DNA of 64,000 bases from VRUE01 sp963747765 (GCA_963747765.1 CAVVGH010000009.1:208024-272023); one strand, 5' to 3'. Positions 48,951 through 56,964 are shown, counted from the first letter of the stretch. Numbers and translations: made by a program. The notes: generated from the letters alone by a model not told the origin.

Positions 48951-49767
48951 CGAGGAACTCGCCGTCGCCGGATTCCTCGACGGTGAGCTCGTCGGCAAGC
49001 GCCTCGAGCGATCCGCCGACATCGGGCAGTTCCAACTCGCGCCGTATGAGACCGGCGGCACCGGCCTCCATCGGACCGAGGCGCAGGGCGATGCCCGCAC
49101 CGCGATCGTCGAGACCCAGCCGTACCCGGTTGTTCGAGAAGTGCCCGGGGGCCGCGGCGGCGATCGCGTCGGTGACCAGCACTGCATCGGAGACACGGTC
49201 GACCGAGAGGTCGAGTCTGGCGGCCAGCGCCCCAACCATGCGCGCCAATACCGGTGCCAAGAGCTCGGGAAGATCGATGACCAGCTCGGTGGTGTCGTGC
49301 AGGTCAGGCTCCATCTTCACGGGGTCGCCATCAAGCCTGCCGGCCGCGCCCCCGTGCAGCGGCAGCCGCATCGTCACCTCGGTGCCGGAGTCGACGCCGC
49401 CGGAGATCGCAAAGCTGCTCGAGAGCGCAGCGATCAGCGAGAGGCCAAGTCGCAGGCTGTCGCGCTCGATGTCGGCCTGTGGCTGGATGCCGATTCCCTC
49501 GTCTCGAACGGTGACGGTAAGACCCTCCTCGTCCGGTCGCGCCTCGACCAGCAACGGGCCTGCGCCATCCTGATAGGCGTGGACGGCGACGTTCATGCAG
49601 GCCTCGGTGACCACCGTCTTCAAATCCGCAATGCCGGACTCGTCCATACCGATCTCCTGGGCGAGACCAGCCAGAGCATGTCGGACAACGACCACATTCT
49701 CGGCTCTCGCCGGAAGAGTCATTTGCAGCCCACCGGGCCTTTGGTTGACCGTCGAGTTCTCTTGCAT
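48925..49767 (-). CDS. RsbW-like anti-sigma HATPase with a second degenerate domain
   Basis: 280 residues. Domain 1 (about 12-135) has the N-box EACMNVAVHAY, the G1 box VRDEGIGIQP and a G2-like SGTEVTMRLPL, so it should bind ATP and act as a serine kinase/anti-sigma. Domain 2 (about 155-280) has the same HATPase shape (LDLSVDRVSDAVLVTDAIAA) but lacks these boxes, so it may be a structural partner. ATG 49767 is favoured over a TTG nine bases upstream. Three GTTT-N15-GGGT(A/G) motifs lie upstream. Confidence 0.82.
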   Translation of the reverse strand: MQENSTVNQRPGGLQMTLPARAENVVVVRHALAGLAQEIGMDESGIADLKTVVTEACMNVAVHAYQDGAGPLLVEARPDEEGLTVTVRDEGIGIQPQADIERDSLRLGLSLIAALSSSFAISGGVDSGTEVTMRLPLHGGAAGRLDGDPVKMEPDLHDTTELVIDLPELLAPVLARMVGALAARLDLSVDRVSDAVLVTDAIAAAAPGHFSNNRVRLGLDDRGAGIALRLGPMEAGAAGLIRRELELPDVGGSLEALADELTVEESGDGEFLVIRFAAAP

Positions 49768-49844
49768 GAACCGCAATCTTCCGCTGGGGATCGAATTTCC
49801 CCGCGGTGCCCGAGGATAGCCACCGGGCTCTTGGATATCTCGGC

Positions 49845-49925
49845 TACCCCCCTACGCGACCGCCAAACCGGTTTTGGTTACCCCGCCGACGTGACGACAA
49901 ACACCCGCCGACGCGACGGCCAAAC
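49845..49925 (-). promoter_or_regulatory. Three tandem stress-sigma promoter motifs before the HATPase gene
   Basis: On the minus strand: GTTT 49868-49865 with GGGTA 49849-49845; GTTT 49902-49899 with GGGTA 49883-49879; GTTT 49925-49922 with GGGTG 49906-49902. Each spacer is exactly 15 nt. The nearest would start transcription about 60-70 nt before the HATPase ATG. Control by the sigma factor encoded next door is inferred. Confidence 0.68.
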
Positions 49926-49975
49926 CGGTGCCGGCTCGGAAAAACCTGCACTTCCCCTGCGCTAGGATCGTAGCC

Positions 49976-50344
49976 GTGGCGGCTATTCCCTTCGACGTGC
50001 AAAACCGGCTTGAGGACGGTGTCAACGTGGTCACCGTGCGCGGCGAGCTGGATATGAACACGGCCCCGCAGCTCGAGCAGGTCCTGAACGGCCTGATCGA
50101 GGATCCGCAGGCATCGGTGATGCTCGACCTTTGCGAGTGTGAGTTCATCGATTCGACCGGGATCGCGCTGATCGTGCGCGCCTGGCAGCACCTCGAACGC
50201 GAGTCGGGCAGCAAGGGCGAGGGCCGGCTGGTGCTCTGCTCGCAAAACCATCAGGTTCGCCGCCTGCTCAAGATCACCGGGGTCGAATCGTCAATTCCGG
50301 TCCATGAGCAGCGCGACGCCGCGCTGGCTGCGCTGCTCAGCTGA
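49976..50344 (+). CDS. STAS-domain anti-sigma factor antagonist
   Basis: 122 residues of STAS fold: VVTVRGELDMNTAPQLEQVL, DLCECEFIDSTGIALIVRAW with the phosphorylatable Ser in DSTGIAL, and LLKITGVESSIPV. In the dephosphorylated form it binds the HATPase and frees sigma. GTG 49976 has TAGGAT (49963-49968) 7 nt upstream, a vegetative leaderless promoter, unlike the stress-type promoters of its partners. Confidence 0.9.
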   Translation: MAAIPFDVQNRLEDGVNVVTVRGELDMNTAPQLEQVLNGLIEDPQASVMLDLCECEFIDSTGIALIVRAWQHLERESGSKGEGRLVLCSQNHQVRRLLKITGVESSIPVHEQRDAALAALLS

Positions 50345-50413
50345 TCCACCACCACTCCGCCGCTAGCCGACGACGTCGCCCAGCGTGCAGCCGGCGCCGC
50401 ATATATGGACCGT

Positions 50414-50486
50414 TACCCGGGTGCCGGTCGCCTACACCGAGCACGTGCCCGGTGTCTGTCGTTACCCACGCGCGGATCGCCTACAC
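50414..50486 (-). promoter_or_regulatory. Two stress-promoter-like motifs facing leftward, 49-bp direct repeat
   Basis: Minus strand: GTGT 50437-50434 with GGGTA 50418-50414, and GTGT 50486-50483 with GGGTA 50467-50463, both with 15-nt spacers and 49 bp apart. They would transcribe toward the 3' end of the upstream STAS gene (antisense). The -35 differs by one base from GTTT, so activity is uncertain. The rest of this 342-bp gap holds the next gene's promoter and leader. Confidence 0.4.
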
Positions 50487-50527
50487 CGACCAGGCGCCCG
50501 ACGTCTCCCAATTTCGCTGTGCGCCTG

Positions 50528-50556
50528 CTGACACAGCGTCACCCTTCGACTAATAT
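50528..50556 (+). promoter_or_regulatory. Vegetative promoter of the second STAS gene
   Basis: CTGACA (50528-50533), a 17-nt spacer and TAATAT (50551-50556) form a near-consensus sigma-70 promoter. The message would have a leader of about 125 nt ending in GGAGG before ATG 50687, unusual in this mostly leaderless region. Confidence 0.6.
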
Positions 50557-50686
50557 CTTCACGGGTCCGGTGGCGCTCTTTGGGAGAGCCGGCGGGCAAA
50601 GCTCTTGGAGGACGTGGGGGGCGTCTGTTCGAGCAGACGACTTCCGCTTCGGAACATCAACATCGATTTCTGGAGGTCACTTCGAG

Positions 50687-51076
50687 ATGGCTGCAGCTGA
50701 GCACGAGACTCGCGACGGTACCCTCGCCGTCGTCGTGAAGTCGGAAGGGGACACACATACGATCTCCCTTTCCGGGGAGCTCGACCTGTCGAATGCCGAG
50801 ACGTTCCGCGCGGCGCTGGAGGAGGCCGAGGCGATCGCCGAGGCGACGATCACGATCGACATGCGCCGGCTGGACTTCATCGACTCGACCGGAATAGCCC
50901 TGCTGGTCGCCAGCCACCGGCGCCTCAACAGCGACGCGGATCGGCTGCGCATCCTCGCCAGCGAGGCGAGCGCGGTGCGCCGAGTGCTCTCGGTCACCGG
51001 CCTCGACTCCTCGCTGCCATTCGTCGAGGTGGACAGCGCTGCGGGCGACGAAGGCCTCAGTCGGAGTCGCCGGTAA
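50687..51076 (+). CDS. STAS-domain anti-sigma factor antagonist (second)
   Basis: 129 residues: HTISLSGELDLSNAETFRAAL, DMRRLDFIDSTGIALLVASH with the phospho-acceptor Ser, and VLSVTGLDSSLPFVEV. Same function class as the STAS protein at 49976 but different in sequence. Two antagonists could tie different signals to one HATPase, or one may serve another pathway. GGAGG lies about 11 nt before ATG 50687. Confidence 0.89.
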   Translation: MAAAEHETRDGTLAVVVKSEGDTHTISLSGELDLSNAETFRAALEEAEAIAEATITIDMRRLDFIDSTGIALLVASHRRLNSDADRLRILASEASAVRRVLSVTGLDSSLPFVEVDSAAGDEGLSRSRR

Positions 51077-51138
51077 GCAGCGACTCGCGCTGCTCGACCT
51101 CCCCGCAGCCGGGCACCGATGAAACGGCGGGCGACCGC

Positions 51139-51546
51139 TCAGGCGGGGATCGCGGCAAAGCGGGCGACAGCCTGGTCAGGATCGGGGAAGACCTCGCCGC
51201 GGACGAAGCGACCATCGCGCACCTCCCAGATCCAGGCGACCGGCAAGTCGCGGATGCCGAGCTCGCGGCTGCGCGCGTAGACGCGGCCGCGGACGAGCAG
51301 CGCCCCGCCGCGCTCCTCGACCTCGGCGGGGCTGATCCGCAGCTCTTCCCAGACCGCGGCTATGTCGGCGAGGTAATCGCGCAGGCCGGCGGCGCCACTG
51401 TAGGGAGTGTCGCGGCCGACCGCCTCCGCCGTCACCGCAGGAAAGAACTCCATCCGCTCGTCGCAGAGCTCGACGATGCAGCCGGCGTCGCGGCTGTTGA
51501 AGCAATCGTAGAGGCGCTTCACCAGCGCCAGCTGGGGCTCAGCCAC
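51139..51546 (-). CDS. SnoaL-like (NTF2 fold) protein
   Basis: 135 residues with the NTF2/SnoaL layout: LALVKRLYDCFNSRDAG, ELCDERMEFFPAV, GLRDYLADIAAVWEEL, RGRVYARSRELGIRDLPVAW and VRDGRFVRGEVFPD. A close paralogue is at 57903-58319. GTG 51546 overlaps the end of the phosphatase gene upstream, so it is in that operon. Enzyme or sensor role is unknown. Confidence 0.75.
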   Translation of the reverse strand: MAEPQLALVKRLYDCFNSRDAGCIVELCDERMEFFPAVTAEAVGRDTPYSGAAGLRDYLADIAAVWEELRISPAEVEERGGALLVRGRVYARSRELGIRDLPVAWIWEVRDGRFVRGEVFPDPDQAVARFAAIPA

Positions 51547-52834
51547 CGGAGTCGCCTTGGCGGGCAAGCGAGAGCATCGCCACGTCGTCATCGAGCCGCC
51601 CCTCAGTGAAGGAGTGCAGCGAACCCTCGAGCCGCTGCACGGCGAGGCTTGGGTTGGTCACGCCAGAAAGGTTCGCGCGCAGGCGTGCCTCGCCGAAGCG
51701 CCCCTCGGGACCCTGCGCCTCGGTGATGCCGTCCGTGACGACGACGAGCTGCTGGCCGGGATAGACCTCCGCCCTGGAAATCCGCCACTCGGCGTCGGGG
51801 AAGGCGCCAAGTACCGGGTCAGCATCAGCGACCTCGGTCACCGCGTCACCATCGACAAGCAGGGGCGGCAGATGACCGGCCACCGCCAGGCGGACCGGTT
51901 CGAAGAGGTCTTCGCCGAGGGTCATCGCCACCAGGCTGCAGAGGGCCGAGTCGCCTCGCGACAGCAGGGCGCGATTGAGTGTGCGCAGTGCGACCAGCGG
52001 ATCGTCGGTCAGAACAGCTGCGGTGCGCAGGGTATAGCGCGCCACCGCGGTGACCGAGGCTGCGTGGGCGCCGCGGCCGGTGACGTCGCCGATCGCCAGC
52101 ATCCAACCCCCCGGGACACGAAAGACGTCGTAGAAGTCGCCACCGACCTCGTTCTCGGCACCTGCGGGCCGGTACATCGCCGCAATCGACCAACCCGGGA
52201 TGTGGGGCAGCGGTGAGGGCAGAAGGCCCCGCTGCAGGGTCTCGGCGATATGCGAGCGGGCGCGCTCGGCGCGCTCGAGCCCGGCGAAGAGGCCGGAATT
52301 GTCGAGCGCCAGGGCGATCCGGCCGGAGAGGATCCAGGCGAAGCGGGCATCCTCGCGGCGGTAACGGCGGCCCGACCAGGCAACGGCCATCGTCAGCGTG
52401 CCGGTGACTTCGCCGCGGGCCTGCAGAGCGACTGTGATCGCCGAGCGCATCCCCAGGCTGCGCAGGAACTCGAAGTCCTCCTCGTCGTGAGAGAGACCCC
52501 GCAGGTCGTTTTCGGACAGGCGCTCGTAGAAGCGCGGCTCCAGCGAGGAGTCTCCTCGGTCGGCGATCATGCGCGGCGGCGTCGAGGGCATGCGCTGGGC
52601 AAGGCCGCGCTCGAACTTCGACTTTCCGCTGGGCGCCACCCGCACTGCGGCGCGGCGCGGCACGCGATCCTCGTCGATCACGTCGATCATGCAAAAGTCG
52701 GCGATCCGGGGAACGAGGATCTCGCAGATCGCGTCGAAGCTCTCCTCGAGCGAGCGGCCTGCATCGGAGACCGCGGCGACGTCCGCGAGGATCTGAAACT
52801 GCTGCCGCGCTCTGCGCTCGCGCAGCGCAATCAC
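51539..52834 (-). CDS. GAF-PP2C (RsbU/SpoIIE-type) serine phosphatase
   Basis: 431 residues from GTG 52834. A GAF domain (about 20-165; SLEESFDAICEILVPRIADF, LRSLGMRSAITVAL) precedes the SpoIIE phosphatase (about 200-425) with GGDFYDVFRV, LAIGDVTGRGAHAASV and LVVVTDGITEAQG metal sites. It would dephosphorylate a STAS antagonist. Upstream, in frame, an ATC at 52897 with GGAGG 7 nt before it would add a 21-residue membrane helix, so the true start may be there. Confidence 0.88.
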   Translation of the reverse strand: MIALRERRARQQFQILADVAAVSDAGRSLEESFDAICEILVPRIADFCMIDVIDEDRVPRRAAVRVAPSGKSKFERGLAQRMPSTPPRMIADRGDSSLEPRFYERLSENDLRGLSHDEEDFEFLRSLGMRSAITVALQARGEVTGTLTMAVAWSGRRYRREDARFAWILSGRIALALDNSGLFAGLERAERARSHIAETLQRGLLPSPLPHIPGWSIAAMYRPAGAENEVGGDFYDVFRVPGGWMLAIGDVTGRGAHAASVTAVARYTLRTAAVLTDDPLVALRTLNRALLSRGDSALCSLVAMTLGEDLFEPVRLAVAGHLPPLLVDGDAVTEVADADPVLGAFPDAEWRISRAEVYPGQQLVVVTDGITEAQGPEGRFGEARLRANLSGVTNPSLAVQRLEGSLHSFTEGRLDDDVAMLSLARQGDSGG

Positions 52835-52955
52835 CGCCAGCAGGGCGAGTGTCGAGACGGCCGCGAAGGCCCCGATCCCTATGGTGAGCCAGTCGATTTC
52901 TCAGCCTCCGCTAGTCCCGCACCTACTGAAAAGACCGTAACCAGAACCCATCCAG

Positions 52956-53333
52956 ATGTCCAACGCAATCGCGTCGGATTTGTCAGTGGGGACGCGGTCT
53001 CCCGCCCGGTATTGCTTTGAGTTCCGCCACCCGAGCTGGTTCGCCGCCGACGTCTTCGCGCTGCTCGAGGAGCACGATGCGAGCCTCGCCCTGGGCGATG
53101 ACGGACGTCGCGAGCTGCCGGCGGCCTCTCCGGTGGGCCCAATCGCCTACCTGCGCCTCCACTGCGGATCGCGTGGGCGCGACGAACGACTGGCGCGGCC
53201 TCGCGCCCGTTCGCGGTTATCTCGCGCCGTCCGGCGGGTAGCCCGTAAACATGATCGACACCCAGTCGATTCCCCAGCCGGGCGAACGCTGGCTCGCCTG
53301 CCCTCCCTTCCTGATGATCGCCCACGTGCTTAG
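52956..53333 (+). pseudogene. DUF72 gene remnant
   Basis: The segment YCFEFRHPSWFAADVFALLEE followed by PIAYLRLHCGSRGRD (each from one frame) is the middle part of a DUF72 TIM-barrel protein (EFRhpSW and aYlRlHG). The N-terminal GTSGW region is missing and the C-terminal YSxxEL part is replaced by unrelated Arg-rich sequence. The usual length is about 240 residues, so this is a fragment. It lies upstream of the phosphatase gene on the opposite strand. Confidence 0.55.
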
Positions 53334-53475
53334 AGTCGACGCCGGACAGGGTCCTCCCGTCGTCACCTACGAGCTGCAGGACGACGACGGATGTCTGCTG
53401 GAAACGGTCGAGCACGCGGTGCTCGACGACGGCTGGTGGCGAGCCTTCCAGCCGATGACGAGACGCACCGGATAG
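53251..53475 (+). CDS. Unknown 74-residue protein
   Basis: ATG 53251, product IDTQSIPQPGERWLACPPF..., with LMIAHVLRVDAGQGPP, VTYELQDDDGCLLETVEHAV and DDGWWRAFQPM. It looks like a compact beta-rich protein rather than chance sequence, but I know no family. It overlaps the end of the DUF72 remnant in another frame. Function unknown. Confidence 0.5.
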   Translation: MIDTQSIPQPGERWLACPPFLMIAHVLRVDAGQGPPVVTYELQDDDGCLLETVEHAVLDDGWWRAFQPMTRRTG

Positions 53476-53488
53476 GCGACGCGGGACA

Positions 53489-53890
53489 CTAGCCAGCGTC
53501 GACCCGCGGCAGCACCTCGCGCGAGTAGAAGTCGCAGACGACGTTGGCGGCGATGTGCTCGTTGAGGTTCTCGCCGCTGCCGACGCCGAGCGGGAAGCGG
53601 CCCGGCAGCAGCGAGGCGGCGGTTGCCGCGGCCTGGGCGACGACCGCCGGATGGATGCGCGTCGTTGGACAGGTGACGCCTGTCATCAGCTCAAGTCGCT
53701 CGGTTGCCTCGGCAATCGCACCGAGCACGCCCCACACGAACGGGCTGTTTCCCTGCCTGTCGACCCACGGGTGGAAGTGGTCGGATATCGATGCGAAGGC
53801 GAACCCGACCTCCTCCGCCCGCGTGGCCTGGGCGACCAGCTCACGCGCTCCGTTCTCCTCGCTGGAGAGCGTGTAGCCGATCGCCGTCAT
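53489..53890 (-). pseudogene. LLM-class F420-dependent oxidoreductase with internal deletion
   Basis: 133 codons against about 320 in the family. The first ~113 residues (AIGYTLSSEENGARELV, ISDHFHPWVDRQGNSPFVW, GVTCPTTRIHPAVVAQAAA, FPLGVGSGENLNEH) are a good N-terminus. The remaining ~20 (CDFYSREVLPRV) look like the family's C-terminal tail. About 190 residues of the barrel are missing in frame, so it should not fold as an enzyme. ATG 53890. Confidence 0.65.
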
Positions 53891-53903
53891 CCGCAATGCC
53901 GAG

Positions 53904-54137
53904 TCAGGCGGCGAGGCGCTTCTTGAGCAGCGCCTTTCCCTGGTCGGCACCCCTGCGACTCGCCTCCTGAGCGCGACGGAAGAACTCTGCCAGCTCGGCG
54001 TCCTCCGCGCGGTCGGCATCCTCGATGTACGTCTCGAGCCGCAGCACGTTGCTCAAGCACTGCTCGACGAACCAGATGACGTTGTAGTCCTTGTCCTTGG
54101 TGCCGGTCAACTCGCCGGCCTCCTGCAGCTGTGGCAT
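53904..54137 (-). CDS. Unknown 77-residue helical protein
   Basis: 77 residues: DKDYNVIWFVEQCLSNVLRL, YIEDADRAEDAELAEFFRRA and QGKALLKKRLAA, all strongly helical. No family recognised; a similar small protein is known to me only as hypothetical in actinobacteria. GAGGAGG precedes ATG 54137. A GTAT-N16-GGGTA motif (54203-54179, minus strand) suggests stress-sigma control. Part of a run of small minus-strand genes typical of a stress regulon. Confidence 0.6.
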   Translation of the reverse strand: MPQLQEAGELTGTKDKDYNVIWFVEQCLSNVLRLETYIEDADRAEDAELAEFFRRAQEASRRGADQGKALLKKRLAA

Positions 54138-54196
54138 CTGTGCCTCCTCTGGCTGGGGTTGCGTTCGTGGGACTCGGTTACCCGCTGAAGGAGTGG

Positions 54197-54439
54197 CTAA
54201 TACCGCGGGGGAGGTTCGCCCGGAGGCATTTCGCGGCGTTCTTCGGCCGCGACCTCGCGGCGGCGGCCGCGCTCGGTCCAGATCGCCTCCTGGAAGAAGG
54301 CGAGCACGAGGCCGGCGGCTCCGGCAATCATCAGGATCCAGCCGATGATGTCGAGGTTGATTCCCTGGACGTGGATGTTTGTGGCGAAGGTGAGGATCGC
54401 CCCGATCACGATCAGAAGGATTCCGCCTGCGATGGTCAT
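54197..54439 (-). CDS. DUF6458 family small membrane protein
   Basis: 80 residues: two membrane helices (IAGGILLIVIGAILTFA and IIGWILMIAGAAGLVLAF) joined by TNIHVQGINLD, then a charged Arg/Glu tail. This is the DUF6458 pattern. Function unknown. It lies between small stress-type genes. Confidence 0.82.
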   Translation of the reverse strand: MTIAGGILLIVIGAILTFATNIHVQGINLDIIGWILMIAGAAGLVLAFFQEAIWTERGRRREVAAEERREMPPGEPPPRY

Positions 54440-54481
54440 CTGACTTTCACGCTCCCCATGGCCGGAGGCCCGGCCGGTCGT

Positions 54482-54826
54482 TCAGCTCTGCGCGCCGGCA
54501 ACGGCGTGCTGGAGCTGTTTCTTGGTCATCTTCGAACGCCCTTCGATGTTCAGCTTGCGGGCATCGTTGTAGAGCTGCTCGCGCGTTCTCCCCTTACTGC
54601 GGCCGGTGCCCGAACGGCGCCCACCCCGCCGACCGGAGGAGATGTCCTCGGTTGACGTGCGCGAGGAGCGGCGCGATTCCCCCGAGCGGGCCTTGGCCTT
54701 GTTCACCGTGCGCGCTGCGATTTCCTCGGCCCGGCTTTCCGACCGGCCCTCGTTCATCTGGCTCCTCTTGATGTCCTCGTACTGACGAGCCCTTTTGGTT
54801 CCCTTCTTGACTCCACGCGGTGGCAT
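54482..54826 (-). CDS. Basic protein with Rho-N-like C-terminal domain
   Basis: 114 residues. Lys/Arg/Ser-rich N-terminus (PPRGVKKGTKRARQYEDIKR, then AEEIAARTVNKAKAR) and a C-terminal RTREQLYNDARKLNIEGRSK MTKKQLQHAV region (in two parts), the helix-extended-helix seen in Rho N-terminal and plasmid-stabilisation-like proteins. Probably binds nucleic acid. ATG 54826 has GGAAGGAG upstream. Confidence 0.7.
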   Translation of the reverse strand: MPPRGVKKGTKRARQYEDIKRSQMNEGRSESRAEEIAARTVNKAKARSGESRRSSRTSTEDISSGRRGGRRSGTGRSKGRTREQLYNDARKLNIEGRSKMTKKQLQHAVAGAQS

Positions 54827-54858
54827 CTCGGTCTCCTTCCGGGTGCTGGGGCCCAGGC

Positions 54859-55443
54859 TCAAGCGGCCGTCCCGACGGTCCCAACCCGCTGGCCCTCGTG
54901 GACGCCCTCGGCGAACTCCTCCACGAGCTTGGCGTTGAAGGCGTCCAGGTCGTCCGGTTTGCGGCTGCTGACCAGCCCCTGGTCGACGTGAACCTGCTCG
55001 TCGACCCACTCGGCACCGGCATTGCGCAGATCGGTCTGCAGGCTCGGCCAGGACGTCAGTGTGCGGCCGCGCACGACATCGGCCTCGATCAGCGTCCATG
55101 GGCCGTGGCAGATCACGCCAACCGGCTTGCCCGCCTCGAAGAAGGAACGAATGAAGGAGACCGCTTCGGGCCTGGTGCGCAACTGGTCGGGATTGGCAAC
55201 GCCCCCGGGCAGCACCAGGCCGTCGTATCGCGAGGCGTCGGCGTCGGCGATCGCCGCGGCCTGGAACGTGTCTCCCTTGTCAAGATGGTCGAAGGCTTGG
55301 ATCTCACCCGCCTCCGGTGCCAGCAGGTCGGCCTCGGCACCCGCTGCGCGAACCGCCTCAAGCGGCTCTGTCAACTCGATTTGCTCTACACCCTCGTTTG
55401 CCGTCACGAAGGCGATGCGCTTGCCGCTCAATGGGTCGGGCAT
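54859..55443 (-). CDS. DJ-1/PfpI family protein
   Basis: 194 residues. KRIAFVTANEGVEQIELTEP opens the fold; the nucleophile Cys is in PVGVICHGPWTLIEA (about residue 107) with Glu early in the chain, and TLTSWPSLQTDLRNAG is typical of the general-stress YfkM/PfpI branch. Protease or protein-deglycase activity is reported for relatives. GAAAGGAGGG precedes ATG 55443. Member of the stress-type gene run. Confidence 0.9.
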   Translation of the reverse strand: MPDPLSGKRIAFVTANEGVEQIELTEPLEAVRAAGAEADLLAPEAGEIQAFDHLDKGDTFQAAAIADADASRYDGLVLPGGVANPDQLRTRPEAVSFIRSFFEAGKPVGVICHGPWTLIEADVVRGRTLTSWPSLQTDLRNAGAEWVDEQVHVDQGLVSSRKPDDLDAFNAKLVEEFAEGVHEGQRVGTVGTAA

Positions 55444-55850
55444 CGAAGCCCTCCTTTCGTGTGTGGTCGGCCTTTGGGTAGTCATTCCGGTGCCCGAATC
55501 CGTCGCTCCCAAACCTCCCAACGCACTGCCGGACGGGGCCGAGTCGGTGGCGCTCGGACCTCCCAATGCACTGCCGGTGCGCCACCCTGCACCTCAGCCG
55601 GCCCGGACGCCTCGCCGCCATCTCGGCGGTTGGTCTTCTAACCCGAGCGGGAACCGAGCTTTCGGTGAAAGCCGCTGGGCCCCAGGCCGGCCGGGCCTTG
55701 CTCCGCCTCAGTGCGCATCGTGCTCTGCGCCCTTCAACTACCCGCGTGACAGAGCCGTGAAAACCTGATCTCTCTCACTTCTGGACGGTGCCGTACCTCA
55801 GCACTGGCCTGGCCTAGCTCGGCCCGGCTCGGCTCGGCTCGGAGTCTCAC
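55444..55850. other. Gene-free stretch with short direct repeats
   Basis: No credible gene. It contains an imperfect direct repeat built around CCTCCCAACGCACTGCC at about 55515 and 55560 and a GGCTC five-base tandem run near 55820-55842 that leads into repeat copy C. Reading frames here have no family resemblance. Confidence 0.5.
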
Positions 55851-55861
55851 CCGGGCCACCC

Positions 55862-56122
55862 CAGCCGCTCCGTTCGTCATCTGTACCGCTCAGCGACACA
55901 AACAGCGAACGGAGTTCCTGTCCGCTTCGCTCAGGCCAACCCAGCCGCCGCAGCCGTGCGTAACAGCCCTCCTCAAGATCGTGACCGCCTGATCCCCGCA
56001 CGGCCTCTCCCTGTTTGCCCTCCTCACCTGCGAGTAGGAGGGCAAACAGGGAGAGGCCGTTGCTCTCCTCATCAATCGACGAAGTCTTCGTTTCGAATCC
56101 ACCAGACCCCGTTTGAACCCTC
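55862..56122 (-). repeat. Repeat family 1, copy C (inverted, loop flipped)
   Basis: Same parts as copies A and B but on the minus strand. Perfect 25-bp stem (56000-56024 with 56036-56060) and an 11-nt loop reading CACCTGCGAGT on the plus strand. The second hairpin has CTCCGTTCG/CGAACGGAG arms (55868-55876 with 55906-55914). Relative to its flanks the loop is inverted compared with copies A and B. Confidence 0.85.
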
Positions 56123-56364
56123 ATTCAGGAATTTCGAGAATCAATCATCGAGTTGTTCTCTTGGGTCCCGGGGCCATCTCCGCGCTTCTCGTCAGAGGGC
56201 CAGGGGGCTGATGGATTTCGTACCCAGCGACGAGAGAGCCGGGACGGTGGGGAGCGGATGAACCGGTCGGCCCTGAACGGTGTGGCCTGAGTGGCGTGTG
56301 GGGGCGTGCAGCCCTGAGCCAGCTGGATGCGCGCGCTACGAGGCCAAAGCGGGTAGTGGACAGG

Positions 56365-56826
56365 ATGGCTCAAAACGACCTCAAGGCGGGCATCGAGCGC
56401 GGCGTCCGAACCTCGGTCCGCAACAACGTCGCCGCCTACGGCTTCTCGGTGATGATCACCGCGGCCTTCGGGGTGCTCAGCGCAGCGCTGGGCTCGCCTG
56501 GCACCGGCGATGTCTTCCTCTACGCTGCCGGCGCGGTCGCCGGCGTGACGATCGTCGAGGGCATCGCCTCGCGCGGCTTCAAGGTGAGGTTGCGCGGCGA
56601 GCCCTCCGAGGTGGTCGCGCTCGGCTCCTCCTTCAGCTTCGCTTCGGTGGGCCTCGCGGTGGGAGCGGCTGCGCTGAGTGGCGAGACCCTCGTCGCCTGG
56701 GTCGCCTGGTTGGTCGGCCCGCTTCTCGCAAGCGCAACCTATGTCGTCGCCTCCGGCGTCGAGATGGCGCTGGCTCATGCCGCTCAGGAACGCCGCGAAG
56801 CCGAGCGCGAAGAGTCAGATCGCTGA
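56365..56826 (+). CDS. Unknown small membrane protein
   Basis: 153 residues with about four membrane helices (AAYGFSVMITAAFGVLSAAL, VFLYAAGAVAGVTIVEGIA, FSFASVGLAVGAAALSG, WVAWLVGPLLASATYVVA) and a charged C-terminal tail. I recognise no family. ATG 56365 is chosen for the hydrophilic DLKAGIERGVRTSVRN lead. The MscS gene follows 138 bp later on the same strand. Confidence 0.6.
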   Translation: MAQNDLKAGIERGVRTSVRNNVAAYGFSVMITAAFGVLSAALGSPGTGDVFLYAAGAVAGVTIVEGIASRGFKVRLRGEPSEVVALGSSFSFASVGLAVGAAALSGETLVAWVAWLVGPLLASATYVVASGVEMALAHAAQERREAEREESDR

Positions 56827-56964
56827 CGGCGGCGCACTCACGACGAGCGCCGGCGCCGGCACGAACGCCCCTGCGATTGGAAACGCGTCAGCCCAGGCGG
56901 GGGAAGGCCCGCGCGAGGGCCAGGCAAGGGTTAGGGCCTCGCCAGAGGGGGTAGCGAGGAGTCG

